This document shows, one piece after another, positions 27,349 through 36,152 of a stretch of DNA of 64,000 bases (position 1 is its first letter; every line of letters starts with the position of its first letter). The DNA is taken from positions 1-64,000 of the forward strand of contig CBFGTV010000005.1 of assembly GCA_965652145.1 (NCBI GenBank), read 5' to 3'. The notes under the pieces were generated by a model, which searched no databases, was not told where the DNA came from, and saw only the letters and a list, made by a program, of their open reading frames with translations. Origin of the DNA: CBFGTV01 sp965652145 (GTDB taxonomy: Bacteria; Bacillota; Clostridia; Peptostreptococcales; Natronincolaceae). The position numbers were made by a program, and so were the translations under genes.

Positions 27349-28055
27349 TTAAGAATGCTGTCAGCAGGCGTACATTATTGGCAGCCCTATTGATTGTAGT
27401 GGTCATCCCTGCCACCATACTTTTTGGTGTTTTTTTCTTAAAAGACCGTAAATACTATTTTATCAGTCTTTTAATTATTTTCTATACCTTAATTCCCTTT
27501 GCCCTGGTGTTTGAAAGAAGAGGGCCCCAGGTAAGGGAGCTGATGGTCATTGCAGTATTGGCCGCCATTGCGGTGGCGGGGCGGGCTGCCTTTTTCATGC
27601 TGCCCCAGTTTAAGCCAGTTGTAGCCATAGTCATTATAGCGGGGGTATGCTTTGGGCCAGAGTCAGGGTTTTTGGTGGGGGCAGTGGCAGGGTTTGTTTC
27701 TAACTTTTTCTTTGGTCAAGGACCCTGGACCCCCTGGCAGATGTTTTGCTTTGGCATTATTGGCTTTTTAGCAGGAATTCTGTACCAAAGGGGGGATTTG
27801 AAAAAAACGAGACTGTCTCTATGTATCTTCGGTGGACTTACTACCTTCTTTATCTATGGTGGTATCATTAATCTGGGCTCCCTGCTCATCTTTACCGCTC
27901 ATTTTTCCTGGAAAGCCCTGCTAGCCACCTATATTTCAGGATTTTGGTTTGATATGGTCCATGGAATCGCCACGGTATTTTTTCTATATTTTACTTCTCA
28001 GCCAATGATTGAAAAACTAGATCGTATTAAAATTAAGTATGGATTGATTGAATAA
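27330..28055 (+). CDS. ECF transporter S component, probable corrinoid
   Basis: 241-residue membrane protein with about 6-7 helices. The first helix is preceded by an unusually long N-terminal portion; the core (IAVLAAIAVAGRAAFFMLPQ, VCFGPESGFLVGA) is typical of ECF S components, and FGQGPWTPWQM is a distinctive loop. It overlaps the ATPase gene by 19 nt and ends the operon. Substrate is assigned as cobalamin or another corrinoid because of the riboswitch and DUF4430 partners, not because of a recognised binding motif. Confidence 0.78.
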   Translation: MSEKGLVKNAVSRRTLLAALLIVVVIPATILFGVFFLKDRKYYFISLLIIFYTLIPFALVFERRGPQVRELMVIAVLAAIAVAGRAAFFMLPQFKPVVAIVIIAGVCFGPESGFLVGAVAGFVSNFFFGQGPWTPWQMFCFGIIGFLAGILYQRGDLKKTRLSLCIFGGLTTFFIYGGIINLGSLLIFTAHFSWKALLATYISGFWFDMVHGIATVFFLYFTSQPMIEKLDRIKIKYGLIE

Positions 28056-28060
28056 ATATA

Positions 28061-28107
28061 AAAAAGCAATAGGTTAAGGAGTATATCCTTATCCCATTGC
28101 TTTTTTT
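28061..28107. terminator. Bidirectional terminator between ECF operon and opuA
   Basis: GCAATAGG pairs with CCCATTGC, with an A-run before and a T-run after, so it can stop the plus-strand ECF operon and the minus-strand opuA operon. Confidence 0.8.
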
Positions 28108-28114
28108 CATATAA

Positions 28115-28966
28115 TTATTGAATCCACTCGTTAACCTTATCTTGATTGTTATCTACCCATTGCCTGGCAGCGGCCTCGGGAGCCATACCGTCGGCAATCA
28201 TCACCATGACCTCGGCCATATCGTCGGGGCTCCAATAGAATTTATCCAGCACAGTGTAGACCTCCGGCATGTCTTCTTCAAGGCCGGTTCTTACCAGGGT
28301 ATGAATATCTTCGTCACCACCATAGACATTTAATGGGTCCTCAAGGAATTTTAAATCCCATCGTGCAAACTTCCAGTGGGGGGTCCAGCCTGTAACAATA
28401 ATTTCTTCTTCATTATCAATGGCATCGGCCAGGGCCGCAGCCATGGTAGGGTCACTGCCCTCTAATAATTGATAGTTAAGGTTATATTCTTCAATTGCTG
28501 CTTCAGTGGTCATCATAATTCCCGCACCAGGGTCAATTCCTGTAATGGTGGCTCCGGCATGTTCACCAGCGACAAGGTCTTCGATGGAGTCGATGTTCAT
28601 ATAATCCGGAACGACCAGACCAATTCGGGTACCATTTAGGTTAGGACCTAAATCCACCAGCTGATCGCCATGCTGGTTCATGTAATCAGCATGGGTTGTA
28701 GGCAGCCAGGCCGCCACGGTGGCATCAAAATCCCCCTGGGCTACCCCTTGAAAGAGCAGGGAAGCACTGACATCTACAATGTCTACATCATAGCCTAAAT
28801 CCTCTAAAACTACCTTTAAAACGTTAGTGCTGGCCACTTCTGAATCCCAGGCAACATAACCGAGCTTTACGGCATCTCCCTTTGATGAACTGCCGCCTGT
28901 CCCTGTGCAGGCAACTGAAAAGACCATGATAGCTAATAATAGTAAAAGAAGGCTCTTCTTTTTCAT
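28115..28966 (-). CDS. opuAC: Glycine betaine-binding lipoprotein
   Basis: 283-residue solute-binding protein of the OpuAC type with a lipoprotein signal (MKKKSLLLLLL... lipobox SVAC). Core segments KLGYVAWDSEVASTNV, VVPDYMNIDSIEDL and VTGWTPHWKFARWDLKFLEDP are typical of glycine betaine/proline betaine binders. Tethered to the outer face of the membrane, it delivers osmoprotectant to the permease encoded just upstream. Last gene of the opuA operon. Confidence 0.9.
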   Translation of the reverse strand: MKKKSLLLLLLAIMVFSVACTGTGGSSSKGDAVKLGYVAWDSEVASTNVLKVVLEDLGYDVDIVDVSASLLFQGVAQGDFDATVAAWLPTTHADYMNQHGDQLVDLGPNLNGTRIGLVVPDYMNIDSIEDLVAGEHAGATITGIDPGAGIMMTTEAAIEEYNLNYQLLEGSDPTMAAALADAIDNEEEIIVTGWTPHWKFARWDLKFLEDPLNVYGGDEDIHTLVRTGLEEDMPEVYTVLDKFYWSPDDMAEVMVMIADGMAPEAAARQWVDNNQDKVNEWIQ

Positions 28967-28980
28967 AGTTGGTCAACTCC

Positions 28981-29853
28981 TTATATCTTTTTATTTTGTT
29001 TAGCAATGTTTTGGGTAATTCTGTCCAGAATAATCGCCAGAATTACCACTGCAATACCAGCTTCAAAGGCTGAACCAAGCTGTAGTCTTTGAATCCCATA
29101 CCATACATTTCGTCCCAGACCGCCGGCACCAATCATAGCTGATATAACCACCATTGATAGGGCTAGCATAATGGTTTGGTTTACCCCCGCCATAATGGTA
29201 GAAAGGGCCAGGGGCAGCTGAACCTTAATCAGCTTTTGCATGGTGGTTGATCCGAAGGCGTCAGAGGCCTCAATCAACTCACTGGGTACCTGGCGAATTC
29301 CCAAGCTGGTTAAACGAATAGAAGGTGGGATGGAGAATATAACGGTGGCAAAAACCCCGGGTACTCTACCGATATTAAATAATGAAACTGCCGGAATCAA
29401 ATAGACAAAGGCAGGCATCGTCTGCATTAAATCCATTAAAGGCATGACAATCTTATGCAATACTGTATTTCTGGCAGTAAGTATTCCCAGAGGAATACCG
29501 ATTAAAATGGATATTAGTGTGGAAATAAGGACCAAAATAGTAGTTGAGATTGTCGGTTCCCAAAGCTGAAGATTATAAATTATATATAGACCTAAAAAGG
29601 ATAAAATCCCAACAGATTTTTTTCTGCCTGCAAGCCAATAGCCTAATAGTGCTACGATCACCATCAATACAATCGGTGGAAACCATAGCAATTTCGATTC
29701 TAAAAAGGTTAGAATTGAATCCATACGGTCTGAAATAGTTCTGAAAAAACCACGGAAGTTGGTGGTTAGAAAATTAATAAAGGCTTCTATTGCTTCGCCA
29801 ATGGGCAGCTTTCTGTTTAGCAGGCCATATAGATAGAAATTAATTGTCTCCAT
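28981..29853 (-). CDS. opuAB: Glycine betaine ABC permease
   Basis: About 290 residues with 6-7 membrane helices and the inner-membrane permease loop ASDAFGSTTMQKLIKVQLPLA (EAA-like). The start chosen (METINFYLYG) has a GGGGAGGAAAC ribosome site and overlaps the end of the ATPase gene by 14 nt; a longer frame upstream has no ribosome site. Forms the channel of the osmoprotectant importer. Confidence 0.9.
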   Translation of the reverse strand: METINFYLYGLLNRKLPIGEAIEAFINFLTTNFRGFFRTISDRMDSILTFLESKLLWFPPIVLMVIVALLGYWLAGRKKSVGILSFLGLYIIYNLQLWEPTISTTILVLISTLISILIGIPLGILTARNTVLHKIVMPLMDLMQTMPAFVYLIPAVSLFNIGRVPGVFATVIFSIPPSIRLTSLGIRQVPSELIEASDAFGSTTMQKLIKVQLPLALSTIMAGVNQTIMLALSMVVISAMIGAGGLGRNVWYGIQRLQLGSAFEAGIAVVILAIILDRITQNIAKQNKKI

Positions 29854-31042
29854 TTTCTGTTTCCTCCCCTCTGGCAAGGGCAGCCAAAACGGCTCCCCGA
29901 ATAATAACACCCTTTAGACGCTGCTGCTCATCAATGACAGCCACAGGGGTTTTGGCCTCGGCCATAATAGAAAATAAATTTACTAATTTTGTGTCTGTTG
30001 TTACAGTTGGAATATCAGTCTCCAGAGCCGATTCAAAGGAGCTTTTATTTTCCTTAGCCAATTGCAGAATAGTATCGGCATTAACATATCCCTTTAAAAT
30101 ACGTTGCTTGTCAACAACAAATACCCCCGAAACCTCTTCCTTTTCCATTAATCTTAGGGCGACCCGGGGGCCATCCTTTTGATGGTCAATGGAAACGGGT
30201 TTGATCATAATTTCTCCGGCGGTTAAGACCTTTGTTTTATCGACATCCTCTACAAATTTGGCGACATAATCATTGGCAGGATTAATTAAGATATCCTCTG
30301 GAGTGCCGATCTGCACGATTTGCCCGTCCTTCATCAGGGCAATTCGATCGCCAATTTTCAAGGCTTCATCCAGGTCGTGGGTAATGAAGATGATGGTTTT
30401 ATTCATGGCATTTTGAAGCTCCAGCAGCTCGTCCTGCATTTCCTTACGGATTAAGGGGTCGAGGGCACTGAAAGCCTCGTCCATTAATAATATATCGGGC
30501 TCAATGGCTAAGGCTCTGGCCAGGCCAACTCTTTGCTGCATTCCCCCACTTAGCTGATTTGGATAGCTGTCTGCCCAGCCTTCCAAGCCAACCAGCTTTA
30601 AAGCCTCCAAGGCTTTTTGATTCCGTTGATCCTTTTCAATGCCCTGAACCTCTAAGCCATATTCAACATTTTCCACCACAGTTCTGTGGGGAAATAAAGC
30701 AAAGCGTTGGAAGACCATTCCCAGTTTTTTTCTTCTTACCTCCATCAGCTGCTCTTTATTCATCTGTGTAATATCTTCCCCATCTAGAAAGATATGGCCG
30801 GAAGTTGAATTAATTAGCCGATTCAGACAACGAATTAGGGTGGATTTACCGCTGCCGGACAGACCCATAACAACAAAGATCTCACCTTCTTCAACGGTAA
30901 AGGAAACATCGCCTACACCCACTGCCTGCCTCGTTTCTTTCAGAATTTTATCTTTAGGCACGCCTTTTTTAAGAAGCTCCAAGGCTCTCTCTGGTTTGTT
31001 TCCAAAAATCTTGACTAAATTTTCTACTCTAATTTTAGACAT
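29840..31042 (-). CDS. opuAA: Glycine betaine ABC ATPase with CBS domains
   Basis: About 400 residues: ATPase domain with GLSGSGKST, LSGGMQQRV and LLMDEAFSALDP, followed by tandem CBS domains (about 280-400; VSGVFVVDKQ, TPVAVIDEQQ) that sense ionic strength in OpuA. Start MSKIRVENL has GAGG 8 nt upstream; the 17-codon upstream extension is not supported. First gene of the operon, read away from the small Cys-rich gene. Confidence 0.92.
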   Translation of the reverse strand: MSKIRVENLVKIFGNKPERALELLKKGVPKDKILKETRQAVGVGDVSFTVEEGEIFVVMGLSGSGKSTLIRCLNRLINSTSGHIFLDGEDITQMNKEQLMEVRRKKLGMVFQRFALFPHRTVVENVEYGLEVQGIEKDQRNQKALEALKLVGLEGWADSYPNQLSGGMQQRVGLARALAIEPDILLMDEAFSALDPLIRKEMQDELLELQNAMNKTIIFITHDLDEALKIGDRIALMKDGQIVQIGTPEDILINPANDYVAKFVEDVDKTKVLTAGEIMIKPVSIDHQKDGPRVALRLMEKEEVSGVFVVDKQRILKGYVNADTILQLAKENKSSFESALETDIPTVTTDTKLVNLFSIMAEAKTPVAVIDEQQRLKGVIIRGAVLAALARGEETENGDN

Positions 31043-31505
31043 ACTTTGTACCTCTTTTCTATTTCCAAATTTAGGAAAAATGTAAACCCCCACTATAGTT
31101 AATTATCGTAACATATAATTTACAAATTTGCAAAAAAACATTGGTATAAAGTGAGTCGCAAATTCTGGGCAAGGCTAATGTTTTCAAGGGGTATAAAAAA
31201 ATATAATTTTTTATTATTTCTATATATTTGGAAGCAAAATTGCAATTAATTTTCTAATTTAATATATAACCAAATAAAGTGCTGTAAAACACAAATCGAC
31301 ACATTTCACAATTGCAAGACAATTTATTTCAAAATACAAATTTCTTACAAACCATTAGTTTCCACAGGTAAACCTTGCAAAAAAGATGTTAAAGTCAAAG
31401 TGACAAAAATTATATTTTAATCACCCTTTAATACTTACCTGCTTATAATATAATGACATTTTTAATTGAAGATTATACTCTTATAAGGAAGGGAGGTACA
31501 AAAAT
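31043..31505. other. AT-rich divergent control region
   Basis: Long AT-rich region between the divergent opuA operon and the small Cys-rich gene; it should hold promoters for both. On the plus side, GGAAGGGAGG ends it as a strong ribosome site, with TATAAT-like blocks near 31445 and 31475. No clean operator or riboswitch fold was found by eye. Confidence 0.4.
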
Positions 31506-31763
31506 ATGGAGGATATTTTAATTAAAAGTGTAAAAAGTCATCTTTCTGAAAAGAAAGCAGATTCCATTACCATTGATTATGACAATGTGTGTAACTGCTG
31601 CAGCTCTTATAAAACTCCCAGGGCTAAATTAGGAAAACCCGAGTATGATAATAATTTTAATACTTATGTTTACGAGGATATTCTATTTTATGTGAATAAG
31701 CAGCTGCTCTTTAATAAAGAGCTGGTTACAAGTCAGTTGAGTAGTCTACTGGATGAAGTATAA
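31506..31763 (+). CDS. Small CxCC protein, possibly CC/Se-motif family
   Basis: 85 residues with a central CNCC followed by KTPRAKLGKP and a final strand YEDILFYVNKQL. This layout resembles the short HesB-related proteins called the CC/Se motif family, in which a Cys-Cys or Cys-Sec pair precedes a GKP segment. A metal or redox role is possible but unproven. Stand-alone gene with a strong ribosome site and its own terminator. Confidence 0.6.
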   Translation: MEDILIKSVKSHLSEKKADSITIDYDNVCNCCSSYKTPRAKLGKPEYDNNFNTYVYEDILFYVNKQLLFNKELVTSQLSSLLDEV

Positions 31764-31779
31764 GCCAAGGGCTGTAGCA

Positions 31780-31829
31780 AATAATCCCCTCTCAGGTCAA
31801 TATAGGACTTAAGAGGGGATTATTTTTTT
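31780..31829 (+). terminator. Terminator after the small CxCC gene
   Basis: Perfect 13-bp stem (AATAATCCCCTCT / AGAGGGGATTATT) with a loop of about 19 nt and a long T-run. Confidence 0.85.
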
Positions 31830-32200
31830 CATAAAAAAAGGAAGTGAATGACAATAGGAAAAATGCTGAATGGTAAATGTACCCAAAATTTAGAAAATTA
31901 CAAAGATATGAAAATACCTTGCTTTTATTAGGCTACATGTTATAATTATCGCGAAAGGTTAAAAATTTAACGGAATTATTTTCGGTTCAGGTGAAAATCA
32001 TTATTTATCGTGAAAAAAGATGATTCATATAACAATGAGGCATTACCCGTAAGCAACTTTAAATATTAAATTTAAAGGTTATACGGTTACGGGTGCTGGT
32101 GTGCCTGATCACAGATTGTTTTGTTAATTTAGTAACAATATTTTTCTTTGTCTTTAGAATAAAGCTGGTTCAGCTAAAAGAAAAAAGGAGGATGGTTTGT
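31830..32200 (+). promoter_or_regulatory. Leader of the aspartase-fumarate reductase operon with stem-loops
   Basis: Non-coding leader holding two hairpins. The larger, at 32045-32094, pairs ACCCGTAA with TTACGGGT and AACTTTAAAT with ATTTAAAGGTT, giving a long interrupted stem. A smaller one (AATCAT / ATGATT) lies near 31998-32032. No T-run follows the large stem, so it is more likely a regulatory or stabilising element than a terminator. It does not match a riboswitch I know. Confidence 0.45.
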
Positions 32201-33721
32201 ATGTTAGAGAACACAAAAAATTATCTGCTGAAGCATAGGCTGTTTAAGTCTAATTATCCAATGCGGCTTAAACGTATCAAGTCCCTTCGTACCGTCCCAC
32301 AGTTTAACAAGACCAGGGTGGAATCTGATTCCCTGGGAAGTTTAGAAATACCGGCCAATGCCTATTACGGCATTCAATCTAAAAGAGCTAAGCAAAACTT
32401 TTCCTTATCGGGTCTTAGAATACATAAGCAATTGGTGCGAGCAATGGGATTAGTTAAGTATGCTTGTATCGAAGCTAACCTTCGTACCGAAGTCATGCCA
32501 CAGCAAATTGGTCAGGCCATCAAAATAGCCTGTACAGAATTTATCGCTGGTCAGTATGACGACCAGATCATTGTGGAACCCATTCAAGGAGGTGCAGGCA
32601 CCTCTATTAATATGAATGTAAACGAAATTTTAGCTAATCGTGCCATAGAAATCCTTGGGGGTGAAAAAGGTCATTATGATATTGTATCTCCCAATACCCA
32701 TGTGAATATGGCCCAATCCACCAACGACGTAGTGCCAACAGCCTTTAAGGTAGCAGTTCTTATGATGAAAGAAAAACTAATAGACAGCTTAGAAAAGCTA
32801 CACAAAGCCCTTGTAGAAAAAGAACTGGAGTTTGACGAAATAGTTACCATAGGAAGAACCCATTTACAAGATGCGATTCCCATTCGATTGGGTCAGGAAT
32901 TCGGAGCCTATGCCCGGTTAATTAATCGAGATATCAATCGTATAAATGAAGCAATGGAAGCCTTATATACCGTTAACCTGGGGGCAACTGCCGTGGGAAC
33001 AGGCCTTAATGCTGACCCTGCCTATATTCAGGCGGCCATTGAAGAATTGAAAAAGATTACCCACTTAAATATTCGCTTGGCGGAGCACTTAGTAGATGCC
33101 ACACAAAATACAGATTGCTACGTTCACGTATCGGGTGCGATTCGAACCTGTGCCTTAAATCTGTCTAAGATGTGCAATGACCTAAGGCTGCTGGCCTCAG
33201 GGCCCAAATGTGGCTTAATGGAAATTAAGCTGCCTGCGGTACAGCCTGGGTCCTCTATTATGCCAGGCAAGGTTAACCCCGTTATGGTAGAGATGATGAA
33301 CCAGATCTGCTTTCAAATTCAAGGTAATGATCATGCCATCGCTATGGCTTCAGAAGCAGGACAGTTTCAATTAAATGTGATGGCCCCGGTAATATTTAAA
33401 AATTTATTTGAAGCCATTGAAATTTTAACCAATGGGGTTAATGCCCTGACAGAACGTTGTATTCGTGGCATTGAAGTCAATCGAGAGCACTGTAATGAGC
33501 TGGTTAATAGCAGTGTTGGAGTAGTAACTGCTTTAAATCCTTACATTGGTTATGAAAAAAGCTCGGAAATTGCCAAAGAAGTATTATCCACCAGACAAAC
33601 TGTCCGGGAAGTTGTCTTGAAAAAAGGCCTATTAACCGAGGAACAGCTAGATGCTATCCTGAAGCCTAAAGAAATGACAGAACCAGGTATTCCAGGGGCC
33701 AAAAAGAAAATCGGTTCCTGA
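32201..33721 (+). CDS. aspA: Aspartate ammonia-lyase
   Basis: Fumarase/aspartase superfamily enzyme converting L-aspartate to fumarate and ammonia. The N-terminal ESDSLG...AYYGIQSKRA is the aspartase form (class II fumarases have WGAQT there), and the catalytic-loop signature GSSIMPGKVNP is intact. GGAGG supports this start, about 36 codons after the first in-frame ATG. Even so the protein has a basic N-terminal extension of about 45 residues before the conserved core. It is first in an operon with a fumarate reductase-like pair, which would use the fumarate made here. Confidence 0.88.
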   Translation: MLENTKNYLLKHRLFKSNYPMRLKRIKSLRTVPQFNKTRVESDSLGSLEIPANAYYGIQSKRAKQNFSLSGLRIHKQLVRAMGLVKYACIEANLRTEVMPQQIGQAIKIACTEFIAGQYDDQIIVEPIQGGAGTSINMNVNEILANRAIEILGGEKGHYDIVSPNTHVNMAQSTNDVVPTAFKVAVLMMKEKLIDSLEKLHKALVEKELEFDEIVTIGRTHLQDAIPIRLGQEFGAYARLINRDINRINEAMEALYTVNLGATAVGTGLNADPAYIQAAIEELKKITHLNIRLAEHLVDATQNTDCYVHVSGAIRTCALNLSKMCNDLRLLASGPKCGLMEIKLPAVQPGSSIMPGKVNPVMVEMMNQICFQIQGNDHAIAMASEAGQFQLNVMAPVIFKNLFEAIEILTNGVNALTERCIRGIEVNREHCNELVNSSVGVVTALNPYIGYEKSSEIAKEVLSTRQTVREVVLKKGLLTEEQLDAILKPKEMTEPGIPGAKKKIGS

Positions 33722-33765
33722 GTATGATGTAATTACCACTACGACTACTTAAAGGGGGTAATCAG

Positions 33766-34485
33766 GTGACAAAGGATCGTATATTGGAAGTCGAAAAAGA
33801 AAGCCCTGTTCAAGGGCGTGAAATGGTAGATATCTATATTATGGGCAAGCGGTATACCGTACCCGGCTCCCTGACCATTATGAAGGGCTTTGAATATGCC
33901 GGCTACACGCTGCTAAGGGGTTGTGGCTGCAGAGCAGGCTTTTGCGGAGCCTGTTCTACGGTTTATCGTATCGGTAGGAATCATGAGCTGAAGGTGGGGC
34001 TGGCTTGTCAAACTAAGGTAGAAAATGAAATGTACTTAACTCAAATTCCCTTTTATCCCTATCATAGGGTGCAATATAATGTAGAAGAATTAAAGGCTGA
34101 TAAAGATCAAGTGGTGGCGATTTATCCTGAAATTACGAAATGTCTTGGATGTAATTCATGTAGCAATGTTTGCCCGCAGAATTTAAAAGTAATGAAATAT
34201 ATCGCCCATGCCATTCGAGGAGAAATCTCTAAAGCGGCGGATGAATCCTTTGACTGCCTGATGTGCGGCCTTTGTTCATCCAGATGTCCGGCTAACATCG
34301 TTCACTATAAAGTAGGCCTGCTATGCAGGCGCCTCCACGGAAAGTATCTGGCCCCTAATGCCGGCCATTTGCAGGAAAGAATTGATGAAATTGAAGCCGG
34401 GGTCTTTGATCAGCCATTAGAGAAGCTGATAAAGGCCGATAAGGAAACCCTGGCTGAAAAATACAATAAGCGTGAAATTGAATAG
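33766..34485 (+). CDS. frdB: Fumarate reductase-like iron-sulfur subunit
   Basis: 239 residues: an N-terminal 2Fe-2S ferredoxin-type domain (GCGCRAGFCGAC with a fourth Cys in LACQ) and a C-terminal dicluster domain with CLGCNSCSNVCP and CLMCGLCSSRCP. It has the SdhB/FrdB/TfrB plan and moves electrons between the flavoprotein and a partner. In thiol:fumarate reductase TfrB this domain is fused to an HdrB-like domain; here HdrB is a separate gene two positions downstream. GTG start with GGGGG upstream. Confidence 0.82.
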   Translation: MTKDRILEVEKESPVQGREMVDIYIMGKRYTVPGSLTIMKGFEYAGYTLLRGCGCRAGFCGACSTVYRIGRNHELKVGLACQTKVENEMYLTQIPFYPYHRVQYNVEELKADKDQVVAIYPEITKCLGCNSCSNVCPQNLKVMKYIAHAIRGEISKAADESFDCLMCGLCSSRCPANIVHYKVGLLCRRLHGKYLAPNAGHLQERIDEIEAGVFDQPLEKLIKADKETLAEKYNKREIE

Positions 34486-34500
34486 GGGGGGCCTAATACC

Positions 34501-36114
34501 ATGAGTTATACTCCTGCAATGAGAGAATCAATTGAAAAGGTGGAAAAAACCAGAGAAGGGCGATTAGGAAACTATTTTCCCAGAATGACTCCCGAAGAAA
34601 AGCAAGAGGTGTTGAGGAACCACCATCCCGATTATATTCAAGGTCAATTTCGGGAGGCTAAAATTGGACCCAATAAAGGGGATCGATTCCCCCATGAGCT
34701 GTGCGATATACTGGAGGCTTATCCTAAAATAGATTGGAAGCATTTTACCCCTCAAGAAGCTGATTGTCAGGTGGATGTCCTTGTGATTGGCGGTGGCGGT
34801 GCGGGAGCTTCGGCTGCCCTGCTGGCCCATGAAAATGGAGCCAAGGTACTTTTAGCTACCAAGCTTCGTTTTGGAGATTCCAATACAGTAATGGCTCAGG
34901 GGGGGATTCAGGCGGCGGATCAGCCCCAGGATTCACCCCCTGTCCATTACTTGGATGTAATGGGAGGAGGACACTATTACAATATTCCTGAGCTGGTAAA
35001 GGCCCTGGTATCTGATGCCCCTTCAGTAATTAAGTGGCTGGAAAACCTGGGATGTATGTTTGACAAAGATGCTTCAGGCAATATGGTCACCAATCATGGC
35101 GGGGGAACCTCACGAAAAAGAATGCACTCTGCCCGGGATTATACTGGAGCAGAAATTATGCGTACCCTAAGGGACGAGGTTTTATGCCGGGGAATAGATG
35201 TCGTTGAATTCAGTCCTGCTGTTGAATTGCTTATGGATGAAAAGGGAAGGGCGGCCGGTGCAATACTATATAATATGGAGACCAATGAATACCAGGTTGT
35301 ACAGGCAAAAACTGTCATTATGGCTACCGGTGGACTGGGAAGACTTCACACCCAGAATTTCCCCACCTCCAACCATTATGGTGCAACGGCTGATGGATTA
35401 GTAATGGCCTATCGGGCAGGGGCTAGGCTTATCTTTATGGATACGGTTCAGTACCATCCAACCGGTGCTTCCTTTCCAGAGCAGGTGGAAGGATTATTGA
35501 TTACCGAAAAGGTGAGGGGGCTTGGGGCTGAGCCTGTTAATATTGATGGAGAGCAATTTGTTTATCCTCTGGAAACCCGTGATGTGGCAGCCTCTGCCAT
35601 TATTAGGGAATGTGTCCGGGGCAAGGGAATTACTGCGCCTTCAGGAATGAAGGGGGTATGGCTGGACGCTCCAATGATCGAGAGAATCCATGGAGAAGGT
35701 ACCATTGAAAGGGAATTGCCGGCGATGCTTAGACAGTTTGCTCGCTTTAATGTGGATATACGCAAAGATCCCATTCTTGTGTACCCCACTTTGCACTACC
35801 AAAATGGAGGGGTTTTGATCAACCAAAGGGGAGAAACCTCTGTTGAAAACCTCTATGTGGCAGGTGAAGCCGCTGGGGGTATCCACGGAAGAAATCGTCT
35901 TATGGGCAACTCTTTATTAGATATTCTGGTGTTTGGGAGAAGGGCAGGGCTTGACGCAGCCCAAAGGGCCTTATCCATGAAGGATTTTAAGCCCCGTTTA
36001 CATATTAACCATGTAAAAGATTTTGTCAAGGAGTTAGAAAGCCATAGAATTGAAAAAACCTTCACTTCACCTATTTTGATTCCATTTAGGCACCGGCTCA
36101 ATCCAACCCGATAG
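34501..36114 (+). CDS. frdA: Fumarate reductase/succinate dehydrogenase-type flavoprotein
   Basis: 537-residue FAD-dependent enzyme with GGGGAGASAALLA dinucleotide fold, YHPTGASFPE and HGRNRLMGNSLLD active-site segments and an Arg-rich capping region, so fumarate/succinate chemistry is likely. Where membrane-type FrdA has His for covalent FAD (SHTVxAxGG), this protein has SNTVMAQGG, so FAD is probably non-covalent, as in L-aspartate oxidase. An N-terminal extension of about 90 residues precedes the FAD fold. No membrane anchor subunit is encoded nearby, so a soluble complex is expected. Confidence 0.85.
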   Translation: MSYTPAMRESIEKVEKTREGRLGNYFPRMTPEEKQEVLRNHHPDYIQGQFREAKIGPNKGDRFPHELCDILEAYPKIDWKHFTPQEADCQVDVLVIGGGGAGASAALLAHENGAKVLLATKLRFGDSNTVMAQGGIQAADQPQDSPPVHYLDVMGGGHYYNIPELVKALVSDAPSVIKWLENLGCMFDKDASGNMVTNHGGGTSRKRMHSARDYTGAEIMRTLRDEVLCRGIDVVEFSPAVELLMDEKGRAAGAILYNMETNEYQVVQAKTVIMATGGLGRLHTQNFPTSNHYGATADGLVMAYRAGARLIFMDTVQYHPTGASFPEQVEGLLITEKVRGLGAEPVNIDGEQFVYPLETRDVAASAIIRECVRGKGITAPSGMKGVWLDAPMIERIHGEGTIERELPAMLRQFARFNVDIRKDPILVYPTLHYQNGGVLINQRGETSVENLYVAGEAAGGIHGRNRLMGNSLLDILVFGRRAGLDAAQRALSMKDFKPRLHINHVKDFVKELESHRIEKTFTSPILIPFRHRLNPTR

Positions 36115-36152
36115 AAAGGGTAGAAAACTAAAACCAAAGGGGAGTGGAAGCT

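Noticed and set aside
32093..32200. Longer N-terminus of aspartase from the first ATG
   Set aside because: No ribosome site before it; it overlaps the leader stem, and GGAGG lies at the later ATG.
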